A stretch of DNA of 64,000 bases from Aliikangiella sp. G2MR2-5. GTDB lineage: Bacteria; Pseudomonadota; Gammaproteobacteria; Enterobacterales; Kangiellaceae. Below the pieces are notes generated by a model that saw nothing but the letters and a program-made list of their open reading frames with translations, searched no databases and was not told the origin of the DNA. Of the stretch, positions 55,396-62,631 are shown one piece after another. Made by a program: the position numbers and the translations under genes. Each line of letters opens with the position of its first letter. Position 1 is the first letter of the stretch. The stretch spans positions 1-64,000 of the forward strand of contig NZ_JADPQF010000009.1 in the NCBI RefSeq assembly GCF_015687155.1, in the 5' to 3' direction.

Positions 55396-56056
55396 CCATC
55401 AAATTGTCACAGAGCACCTGACAGACTATATCGAAGGTAGACTATCGCCCGCTGTTAAAAAGCAGCTTGAGGAAACCCTTAATAATTGTGAAAGTTGTGC
55501 CCAGGTCTATCAAAATGCTCTCGCATTAGAGCAAGCAGCTCATCAATGGCAAGAACAAGTCGTGCCTGACTGGCACCGCACAGAATATGCAGTAAGGCCT
55601 AAGCCTAAAGTGAGTAATTGGCTTAGCTGGGGGGCATTAGCCACATCAACACTTGCGATATTCATGGTTATCTTTCAAGTTCAGATAGAAAGTACCGAAT
55701 CAGGCTTTAACGTAGCTTTTGGTGGAGCCAGTGAGCAAAAAGTTAACCGGCTTGTTGAGAAAAGGCTTGCCGCTTACCAAAAACAGCAAAGCGTTTTGCT
55801 CGATGCAAGATTAATCGAACAAGAACAGAAGCTAAGCGATGCCAACAAAATAGCGCTTGCCAGCTTTCTTGAAAAAACTCGAGAAGAACGGCGCGATGAT
55901 CTTAACTTTCTGGTAACAGGAATTCAGAGTCAACGAATGGCTGACCGACAGAAAGTCGAACGCCAAATTACCGCACTTGCTGATAACCAGATAGAGAATA
56001 ATCAGTATATTAATCAACTAATCCAGTCTGCAAACTTAACTGAGGGAGACAAGTAA
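55385..56056 (+). CDS. Transmembrane anti-sigma factor with a variant zinc-finger motif
   Basis: 223 residues. The N-terminus resembles the zf-HC2 anti-sigma domain (Cys3, His5, TDYIEGRLSP, then NCESC with Cys35 and Cys38). The usual HLxxCxxC reads TLNNCESC, so the conserved His is Thr31; zinc may be bound through His5 or lost. One membrane helix (~80-97), then a periplasmic part (~98-223) that is almost wholly helical. It holds the sigma factor at the membrane until a signal arrives. Overlaps both neighbours. Confidence 0.88.
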   Translation: MHCNHQIVTEHLTDYIEGRLSPAVKKQLEETLNNCESCAQVYQNALALEQAAHQWQEQVVPDWHRTEYAVRPKPKVSNWLSWGALATSTLAIFMVIFQVQIESTESGFNVAFGGASEQKVNRLVEKRLAAYQKQQSVLLDARLIEQEQKLSDANKIALASFLEKTREERRDDLNFLVTGIQSQRMADRQKVERQITALADNQIENNQYINQLIQSANLTEGDK

Positions 56057-56949
56057 TGAAACTCAAATTGTCTACAAATAAAACAATGCGTGTATTAACT
56101 ATTGCATTAGCAAGCTTCGCATCTTTTTCACTAACTAGCGTAGCCGCCCAAATGGGAGAGGAGCAATATCAACGCTCGCAAAAAGAGCTAAAAATTATGA
56201 GCAAAATTTTTGAAGCATCGCTCACAGAAAATAAGGACCGCAGAAAAAATGTATTTTTTACTACGAAGCCCAAAGCAACCTATCTAGCAAAACAGGGTAT
56301 GGTCTTTAGTTTCAATTTTGGTCGAACGAGTTTCGAGCATGCTAGTGACTGGGCTGCATTTGGAGAGGGCGTTGGCGCCCTGGTTGGTGAAATTGCGTCC
56401 GATGTGGGTAGTGCACTGGCAGAAATACCGGAAGCCCCTCCAGTTCCTGAAATCAATATTATGACAGAAGAGTACATTGAAGATTTTGCTGAAGCTTATG
56501 GTCATAGAATGGAAGTTCTGGAAAAAATGCGTGAAGAAAATCGAATGCAAAGAGAAAAAGTTAGAGAGTTGCAACGCGAAATTCGTTCAATAGAAAGAGA
56601 TGCTGAAAGAGATAGCTCAGAGTCCGAGCGACTTAAGCGCAAACTTGAAAGCAAGCTGGAATCTCTTGAAAAACAAATGCGAGAGTACAAAAAGTCGATG
56701 GAGGAATATCGTCAGAAAAGAGATGCAAAATATACCGAAAGTCAACGTAAAAAAAGTGATGCTTTACTAACAACCTTATGTGACTATGGATCAACCTTGC
56801 GAAGCCTGAAAAGTGATGAATATGTGACTCTGATATTTGAGAACTATGAGAATAATAAAGACCAGGTCTATGTTTTTGAGTATGACGATGTCAAAAACTG
56901 TGACTCGGGTAGAGATTTACTGAAACGAGCTATAAGTTATCAGAATTGA
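56056..56949 (+). CDS. Periplasmic coiled-coil protein of the ECF operon
   Basis: 297 residues. A signal peptide (1-31, ends SVAAQM) is followed by a segment resembling outer-membrane or lipid-binding N-domains (MVFSFNFGRTSFEHASDW). A Pro-rich hinge (EIPEAPPVPEI) comes next. A long charged coiled coil follows (~150-235), and a folded C-end with CDYG and KNCDSG, perhaps one disulfide. No family recognised. As third gene of a sigma/anti-sigma unit it may act as a co-sensor or target in the envelope. Overlaps the anti-sigma stop by one base. Confidence 0.8.
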   Translation: MKLKLSTNKTMRVLTIALASFASFSLTSVAAQMGEEQYQRSQKELKIMSKIFEASLTENKDRRKNVFFTTKPKATYLAKQGMVFSFNFGRTSFEHASDWAAFGEGVGALVGEIASDVGSALAEIPEAPPVPEINIMTEEYIEDFAEAYGHRMEVLEKMREENRMQREKVRELQREIRSIERDAERDSSESERLKRKLESKLESLEKQMREYKKSMEEYRQKRDAKYTESQRKKSDALLTTLCDYGSTLRSLKSDEYVTLIFENYENNKDQVYVFEYDDVKNCDSGRDLLKRAISYQN

Positions 56950-56973
56950 TACTCCGTACGCCAGTCACTACTT

Positions 56974-57006
56974 TTTAAAGGCACCCCTCTGGTGCCTTTT
57001 CATTTT
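56974..57006 (+). terminator. Terminator of the ECF operon
   Basis: AAAGGCACC (56977-56985) pairs with GGTGCCTTT (56991-56999), loop CCTCT, followed by T-rich sequence. Confidence 0.88.
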
Positions 57007-57073
57007 TTGACAGTTTATCGACAGCCTGTCATGATTAGAGAAAAATTAATAATAGATAAGCAAAGTCGACCGA

Positions 57074-57994
57074 ATGCGAATTACTATACCAGCTTTCCTC
57101 CTATCACTGTTTGCCCTTTCAGCTTCGATTGAGATTTTCGCCAACGATAGAGATAAAGATAAAAATCCTTACAATATCTACTCAAAAGAAAGCTGGTCAG
57201 AATGGAAAAAAGGTTACTGGCAAGAAGTTGCCGGACCTGGCGGCTGGCTTTCACTTAGAGGGCTTTTCTGGTTAACTTCCGGTATCAACAGTATCGGCTC
57301 TGACGCCCAAAATGCTCATCAATTTCCTTCGGATACACCCGCTTTTTTGGGAACTTTAGAGGTGTCTGAATCGACTCCTGATAGCGTACTTTTTGAAACA
57401 AACTTGCCGCAAGTCCTAATTAACGGAAAGAATTTGAAACAGTCCGAATTATCTCTATTGAAGCGAGATAAAGTCAGTTTTGAACATTATGAGTTTTTTA
57501 TTATTCATCGAGAAAAAGGTTTTGCCGTCAGGCTACTCGATAAGTCCTCAGAAAACAGTCAAACTTTTAATGAGATGAAGTTCTATCCCTTTTCTACTGA
57601 TTGGGTTATACCTGCAACGCTTATCAAGAGTAGCCCCAAGGATACCATTCGGATGGGAACCGTTTATGGAACAACACGTGAAGAAAAATCAGCAGGTTGG
57701 TTGGAATTTAAGGTGAAAGGAGAACTACATCGTCTCGAAGCTGTAGATTTTGGCAAGAATACCCCTCTTTATGTAATGTTCTCTGATGATACCAATGGTG
57801 AGACGACCTATGGAGCTGGTCGATATATTGAAGTCGACAGGCCAATAGATGGTAACAACACTATAATTGACTTCAATCGAGCTTATAATCCACCTTGCGC
57901 ATACACCCCGTATGCTACCTGCCCGTTGACCCCTATTCAAAACGTCCTCTCGGTCAAAATTCTTGCCGGAGAACTCGACTTCCACAAAAAATAA
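57074..57994 (+). CDS. DUF1684 family exported protein
   Basis: 306 residues with a signal peptide (1-23, ends IFANDR). The DUF1684 core is clear: GPGGWLSLRGLFWLTSG near the start, then the C-terminal signature PLYVMFSDDTNGETTYGAGRYIEV, IIDFNRAYNPPCAYTPYATCPL and a final LAGE. The function of this family is unknown. Conserved Cys residues near the C-terminus may form a disulfide or bind a ligand. Single gene between the ECF operon and the BlaI-like regulator. Confidence 0.88.
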   Translation: MRITIPAFLLSLFALSASIEIFANDRDKDKNPYNIYSKESWSEWKKGYWQEVAGPGGWLSLRGLFWLTSGINSIGSDAQNAHQFPSDTPAFLGTLEVSESTPDSVLFETNLPQVLINGKNLKQSELSLLKRDKVSFEHYEFFIIHREKGFAVRLLDKSSENSQTFNEMKFYPFSTDWVIPATLIKSSPKDTIRMGTVYGTTREEKSAGWLEFKVKGELHRLEAVDFGKNTPLYVMFSDDTNGETTYGAGRYIEVDRPIDGNNTIIDFNRAYNPPCAYTPYATCPLTPIQNVLSVKILAGELDFHKK

Positions 57995-58016
57995 CTGCTG
58001 TTTTATTGGACTAGAC

Positions 58017-58045
58017 TTGACAGCTCACCTTACATTCTCTACAGT
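58017..58045 (+). promoter_or_regulatory. Promoter of the blaI/blaR1-like operon
   Basis: TTGACA (58017-58022), the perfect -35 consensus, is 17 bases from TACAGT (58040-58045). The -10 box lies inside the operator palindrome, so bound repressor would block it. Confidence 0.8.
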
Positions 58046-58072
58046 TGTAGATATAAATATCTACAACTGTAG
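58039..58072. promoter_or_regulatory. Perfect 34-bp palindromic BlaI-type operator
   Basis: Two 16-bp arms (58039-58054 and 58057-58072) are exact reverse complements around a central AA. Each arm contains a TACAnnTGTA box (58040-58049, 58062-58071), the known BlaI/MecI recognition core. It overlaps the -10 box and is 15 bp before the repressor gene's start. Confidence 0.9.
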
Positions 58073-58087
58073 ACATAAGGAGGAATT

Positions 58088-58462
58088 ATGGAGTTATCTG
58101 ACTTCGAGTTAGAAGTAATGCACATCCTGTGGCGAGCAGGCGAATCCAGCGCACCTCAAGTTCACAAGGCGATTGAGCAAAAGCGCGAAGTAGCCTACAC
58201 CACGGTAAAAACCATAATAGATCGACTAGAGAAAAAAGGAGCGCTCGAGCGCACCCGGCAAGAAGGACGTACAATATTTTTTACCGCAACTATTGAGAAG
58301 AGCCAGTATCGTAAACCCATTATTCGCGATTTTATAAATCGAGTGTTTCTAGGAAACAGCAAACCGTTAGTGGCTCATATTCTGGAAGAAGAAGAGCTCA
58401 GCAAGGATGATATTCAATACCTTGAAGCGTTACTGAAGGAAAAGAAAAAGGAGCTAAAATAA
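58088..58462 (+). CDS. BlaI/MecI-family repressor
   Basis: 124 residues, family-typical. Winged helix: LSDFELEVMHILWRAGESSAPQVHKAIEQ and VAYTTVKTIIDRLEKKGAL; C-terminal dimerisation helices. A strong AAGGAGG site precedes the ATG. It should bind the palindrome upstream and repress its own operon until cut or released by signalling from the downstream protease. Overlaps it by one base. Confidence 0.95.
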   Translation: MELSDFELEVMHILWRAGESSAPQVHKAIEQKREVAYTTVKTIIDRLEKKGALERTRQEGRTIFFTATIEKSQYRKPIIRDFINRVFLGNSKPLVAHILEEEELSKDDIQYLEALLKEKKKELK

Positions 58463-60042
58463 TGCTGACTTATTTAGCGGTAAACTCTTTAATTTCATTG
58501 CTAGTTTTGTTGGTTGTGAAGAGAATACAAGGACAAATAGATTACCGCTATTACCTTACTCTTTTTGCACTGATATTCTGGTTAATTCCTATACCGTATT
58601 TAAAAACACTATTACCAATGGAAGCTCAAGTCACAGGAGCAAACTGGCTGATTCCAAATGTCGAAATCACCCAGCCTCTGACATTTGTTGATAATATTGA
58701 GACCACCTCACCTGTTAACCTTACCCTTATTGCCAAAATTTTATTTAGTGTGGGTTTTCTTATTTTTGTTTTTGAATTAATTCGACATTTTTTATGGAAA
58801 AATTCACTGAAGCAGGAGCAATGTGGGACATTGACGATAAATAGTCCGGAAAAAATCAAAGTTAACCTAAGTAAAAAAATCTCCAGCGCCGTTCTTATTG
58901 GCTGGTTAAATCCAACGATTTGGATGAATCCCAGATTTTCAGCCAAACAATATATGGATGTAATAGTTACTCATGAAATTACTCATTTAGAGTCTCATGA
59001 CAATATCAAACTTTTACTATTAACACTGGTTAAATCCCTGTTCTGGTGGAACCCACTTGTTCGACTACTTGTGAAAGAAATTCACTTTCTTATCGAAGCC
59101 AGCTGCGATAGAAAAGCAAGCAATAAGCTGGGGAGTTCAAAATACTTAACCGCTCTATCTGAAATTATGCTGCAAACAACCCGTTCCAAACCTCAGCTTT
59201 CTAGCAGTATGGCTTCAAGCACTCACACTAATCTCAAGCGAATTCAAATCATTAAGGAGAATCCTCAAATGGATACGACGAGAAAAATAACCTATATGTT
59301 CACCCTGACTTTTTCATTGGCATTATTTGCACTGGCTTCATTTAATACTCACTCCGAGTCTTACAGAATAAAGCAGGAATCGGTCAATATGAAAAAGTCG
59401 GAAGCCCCTGTTTCCATGCACTTTGAAAAAATCCCATTAAAAACAGCCTTTGAACTAATCGCGGACTTTACTGAAGCAAAAGCGATTGAGGTTGATAAGA
59501 GCATACAAAATACTCCTATAGACATCGAGGTAGAAGAGATATCAACCATTCAGTTAATGGATTTAATGGCATCGCACTTCAATCTCAAAATTATCAGTCA
59601 GTCGCAAAAGCTTTTTGTGAAACCAGGCAGCGGTGGCGTTAATGCAGAATCGAAGCTAGTTTTTGTTAAGGACAATAAGCCGGAAGGCGCTCATATTAGC
59701 TTTGCTATAAAACTCGAAATCAAGGACCCGGATAATTCCGAAAAGACCAACACCAAAAAAGTCGACTTCTCTGTTTGGAGCGAGTTCGACAAGCAGTCTT
59801 TTATAAAACTTCCTAACAATTGGCAAATGGTTATAAAGATCTCGGATAAAGACAATATAGCAATGCTAGATGTTAAGATGTTGGACTCGTCAAAATCTCC
59901 TATCATGGAGCTTATCGCCGAACCAAAATTATTGACGCCTTTTGGAGAAGAAGCTTCTATCGAAATGGGAGACGATAATCAGATGCTTTCGATAACGATC
60001 AGGGCAAACCGTTCATCTCTGGAGGATGCCCAAAAAGGATAG
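58462..60042 (+). CDS. BlaR1-like M56 membrane metalloprotease with a secretin-type C-terminal sensor
   Basis: 526 residues. Four membrane helices; the cytoplasmic zinc-protease motif HEITH (His171, Glu172, His175) with the third ligand in EASCD. After the last helix (~278-294), the periplasmic region is not a beta-lactam-binding domain. Residues ~318-388 resemble an STN/secretin N-domain (PLKTAFELIADFTEAK, PIDIEVEEISTIQLMDLMASHFNL, FVKPG), followed by ~130 residues ending with EPKLLTPFGEEASIEMGD, which resembles the secretin-domain strand. The signal it senses is therefore probably not a beta-lactam. No beta-lactamase gene is in the unit. Confidence 0.87.
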   Translation: MLTYLAVNSLISLLVLLVVKRIQGQIDYRYYLTLFALIFWLIPIPYLKTLLPMEAQVTGANWLIPNVEITQPLTFVDNIETTSPVNLTLIAKILFSVGFLIFVFELIRHFLWKNSLKQEQCGTLTINSPEKIKVNLSKKISSAVLIGWLNPTIWMNPRFSAKQYMDVIVTHEITHLESHDNIKLLLLTLVKSLFWWNPLVRLLVKEIHFLIEASCDRKASNKLGSSKYLTALSEIMLQTTRSKPQLSSSMASSTHTNLKRIQIIKENPQMDTTRKITYMFTLTFSLALFALASFNTHSESYRIKQESVNMKKSEAPVSMHFEKIPLKTAFELIADFTEAKAIEVDKSIQNTPIDIEVEEISTIQLMDLMASHFNLKIISQSQKLFVKPGSGGVNAESKLVFVKDNKPEGAHISFAIKLEIKDPDNSEKTNTKKVDFSVWSEFDKQSFIKLPNNWQMVIKISDKDNIAMLDVKMLDSSKSPIMELIAEPKLLTPFGEEASIEMGDDNQMLSITIRANRSSLEDAQKG

Positions 60043-60051
60043 CCGGCTTGA

Positions 60052-60082
60052 AGAAGTCACTCAGTTACTGAGTGACTTTTAT
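60052..60082 (+). terminator. Terminator of the blaI/blaR1-like operon
   Basis: AAGTCACTCAG (60054-60064) pairs with CTGAGTGACTT (60068-60078), loop TTA, followed by TTTATTTT. Confidence 0.88.
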
Positions 60083-60108
60083 TTTATATCCAGACAGTGC
60101 AAACAGTT

Positions 60109-60669
60109 CTAGAAATTATATCTAACACCGAACATCGTTTGATCAAAATCGGATTCTTTTTTAAAGTCCAGAGTCAGAGCTATATTTTTGTTGATATTAT
60201 AAGCACCACCAACAACAAACACACTCATATCATCATCACCTACATCGGTATATTCATAGGCAAGCTTACCTTCAAATTCCTTAGTTAGCATACTTCTTAC
60301 ACCCACACTAGCACGATAGCCGTCATCATCGAACCCGAATGAATTTTCTGCATTAATCCAGTCTAGTTGAGCAAAAAATGTTGATGAATCGCTCACATCC
60401 GACATAAACCCTAACCCTAAAGCAGTTGACTCTACCTTTGCGCCAGACTCTGCGAAATTTGTATAGTCGACATTCAGATAGAGTGAATCGGTTAGTTCAT
60501 GATTCCATTTGACTTCGAATCCATCCAGATCACCTCCAGCATCATAGTCAAGATTAGCGTGGCTCACTTGCAAATAATCAAATTCCGGAGTTTCCGCAAA
60601 GGCCTGGTTTGTTGTTCCAGCTAAGGCTACTGCCGAGGCAACAATGGTTGAAAGTAATAGCTTTTTCAT
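60109..60669 (-). CDS. Small outer-membrane beta-barrel protein
   Basis: 186 residues. Signal peptide (1-25, ends AFAETP), then alternating-residue strands typical of an 8-stranded barrel. The last strand ends GVRYNF with a terminal Phe, the BAM recognition signal. Acidic loops (DYDAGGDLDG, GFDDDG, VGDDDM) suggest cation binding or a hydrophilic surface. No specific family recognised beyond the OmpA/OmpX-like barrel type. Convergent with the blaR1-like gene. Confidence 0.85.
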   Translation of the reverse strand: MKKLLLSTIVASAVALAGTTNQAFAETPEFDYLQVSHANLDYDAGGDLDGFEVKWNHELTDSLYLNVDYTNFAESGAKVESTALGLGFMSDVSDSSTFFAQLDWINAENSFGFDDDGYRASVGVRSMLTKEFEGKLAYEYTDVGDDDMSVFVVGGAYNINKNIALTLDFKKESDFDQTMFGVRYNF

Positions 60670-60834
60670 AATCCTTTTCCTTTATGATTAATAAACACGG
60701 GAGCAAGGTTAGCTTTTTGAAAGTTAACGAAAACTGAATAGCAACTTTTAGTTACATTTAGCGGGTATTAAAGCTAGAATCTAGTTGAGCACAATTTAAA
60801 CAACAACTATCGATAAAAGGGATATCATCTGGCC

Positions 60835-62094
60835 ATGAAAAGAACACCTCTCATATCGCTATTATTCAGCTTATTCGTTTTTCACAGTTTTAATATTGAA
60901 GCCGGAGAACTAACAAGAGAAAAAATAAAGGGCACTTACTATCTGGGAACACCAGAGCGAGGGAAGCAGCAAGTAGAAATTGACTTTGGGCAATTGGGTA
61001 ACAAGTATGTCTTAGCTGTTGCCTGCAAAGGCTGCGCGCCTGCGACTTACAGCTTTCTCAAAGAGGAAAGCTCTACTCTTCAGGTAGCAACTTTTATGAC
61101 GGCAGGATTATATGTATTTCAATTTAGTGATGATAGTTTCGTAGTCGTTCAACCGGATGCTTTACTTGGAAGAAAAGTATGGTCTCAAATTAAATATGCC
61201 AATATTTATTCAAAAAATCCGGATACCGCAAAGTCAATAACGAAGGAGCAAATTCAAAATTTTGCGCTCGATTTATCAAGAAAGATAATGAATCAAGACG
61301 TGGGTAAAATGGCGCATAGTGGCGGTACTTATCATCTAGCTGTTCCTATGAAGCATATGGGTAAAGCTCAAAAACAGCATCAAGTTACTTTCATCAGCGA
61401 AGGTCAAAAGCAGATCGATGTAAAACCCTGTGAAAGATGTGGTGTTAATCAATACAAATATTTACCTGAAGAAAGCGCTATTGCCGGGGTTGATATTTAT
61501 CGCCATGCTACAAGTTACTACCTGTTTGATCTTAAAGACGGAGTTTTGATCTATACATTTGCCAACGCTTCCGGTTTAGGTAAAGTGTTATGGGGAAAAA
61601 ACAACCACTACAATGTCTGGTCTAACAATCTTAATTACATCCGTCAGTTATTGAATAGTAAGGACAAGCAAAACGCTATTGACAAGTTAATGAGCAACTA
61701 TTTTGCATCAATAAAATCTGAATTTGAAAAACGTGCACAAGAGGCTCATCAAAAAAAGGTCGCCAAACAGGAACTTCCAACGTCGGGGTTGAATGATAAC
61801 AATCAGCGCAAGCAGGCTACGGCGGCAGCGAAACGTTGGGCAAAAGCCTGGGGCTGGAAAGAGTCAATAAAGGATGCTTACTTTACATCAGCAGACTGGG
61901 CCATTACTCGAAATCCCCTCTCAGGTATAATCACCGGGAAGGTCATTCGAGGTTTTGTCACTATGACTCACCCCGATGGTCGCTGTCGTTTTCAATATGT
62001 CAGTTTTCGACAGGACTATGATGGCACGCAATATATGAATTTTCATATGACAGGTGTCGGACCGGTGTATGATTTAGGCTGCGACAGGATTTAA
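60835..62094 (+). CDS. Exported protein with an internal duplication
   Basis: 419 residues, signal peptide (1-22). Two related units are visible, ~30-125 and ~158-270: each starts GTYYL/GTYHL, has a paired-Cys site (CKGCAPATY; CERCGVNQY), then FLKEES/YLPEES, a YVFQFSD/YLFDLKD strand and a GRKVW/GKVLW motif. A charged linker (~275-325) leads to a C-terminal domain (~330-419) with Cys residues near the end (GRCRFQ, LGCDRI). I know no family for it. The CxxC pairs could bind metal or form disulfides. Single gene with a terminator. Confidence 0.82.
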   Translation: MKRTPLISLLFSLFVFHSFNIEAGELTREKIKGTYYLGTPERGKQQVEIDFGQLGNKYVLAVACKGCAPATYSFLKEESSTLQVATFMTAGLYVFQFSDDSFVVVQPDALLGRKVWSQIKYANIYSKNPDTAKSITKEQIQNFALDLSRKIMNQDVGKMAHSGGTYHLAVPMKHMGKAQKQHQVTFISEGQKQIDVKPCERCGVNQYKYLPEESAIAGVDIYRHATSYYLFDLKDGVLIYTFANASGLGKVLWGKNNHYNVWSNNLNYIRQLLNSKDKQNAIDKLMSNYFASIKSEFEKRAQEAHQKKVAKQELPTSGLNDNNQRKQATAAAKRWAKAWGWKESIKDAYFTSADWAITRNPLSGIITGKVIRGFVTMTHPDGRCRFQYVSFRQDYDGTQYMNFHMTGVGPVYDLGCDRI

Positions 62095-62100
62095 GTTTTT

Positions 62101-62128
62101 TAAGGGCGTCAAGTGACGCCCTTTTCTT
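62101..62128 (+). terminator. Terminator after the duplicated exported-protein gene
   Basis: AAGGGCGTC (62102-62110) pairs with GACGCCCTT (62115-62123), loop AAGT, followed by TTTCTTT. Confidence 0.88.
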
Positions 62129-62129
62129 T

Positions 62130-62156
62130 ATATTTTTTATATTTTTTATATTTTTC
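62130..62156. repeat. AT-rich tandem repeat, 9-bp unit x3
   Basis: ATATTTTTT occurs three times in a row (last copy ends in C), directly after the terminator. Such tracts bend DNA and can vary in copy number by slippage. Confidence 0.8.
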
Positions 62157-62631
62157 ATACTTTTAGTATTGGCTAGCCATCAGGTACTTTTGTTTTTATC
62201 TTTATCTTCGTCCTTATTCTCTCGCCTGAAAAACAGTTCCAGAATTATTTTGTCGCTCAAATCCGACATTGATTATTAACCAAACGACATATCCGTCCAC
62301 TTTTGAAACTACTTTTCTTCATTTTTTAGAAGTAACCTAAATATGTTTCCTTTTTGAACAAACTCTTTTTCAGCAAAAATTCTGAAATATTGACTCATCG
62401 AATTTGACTGTGACGGAAAAATTTTTCACCGAATGTCGCTTTCCAGATAATCTTTGTCGTCTTTGTACTAGCCCCAGTTTTTTCTTCAGTGCTAAAACTA
62501 TTTACGTCGCTACGGCGAAATATCAAATAGTTCCAGTCGCTATTTTGTAATCATTCAAGTCCGATTTTCTTTGTTTAAACATAAAGAAAAAGAAGAAGTA
62601 AGTATGATAAATATTAAAAAAGGTAAAACTT
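62157..62631. other. AT-rich intergenic region before the S8 protease gene
   Basis: About 475 bases with no credible gene on either strand. It likely holds the protease promoter and a long leader. No convincing boxes, riboswitch or repeat could be named beyond AT-richness. Confidence 0.45.

Noticed and set aside
58088-60042. Beta-lactam resistance operon
   Set aside because: No beta-lactamase or penicillin-binding sensor domain; the C-terminal part of the protease resembles secretin-type domains.
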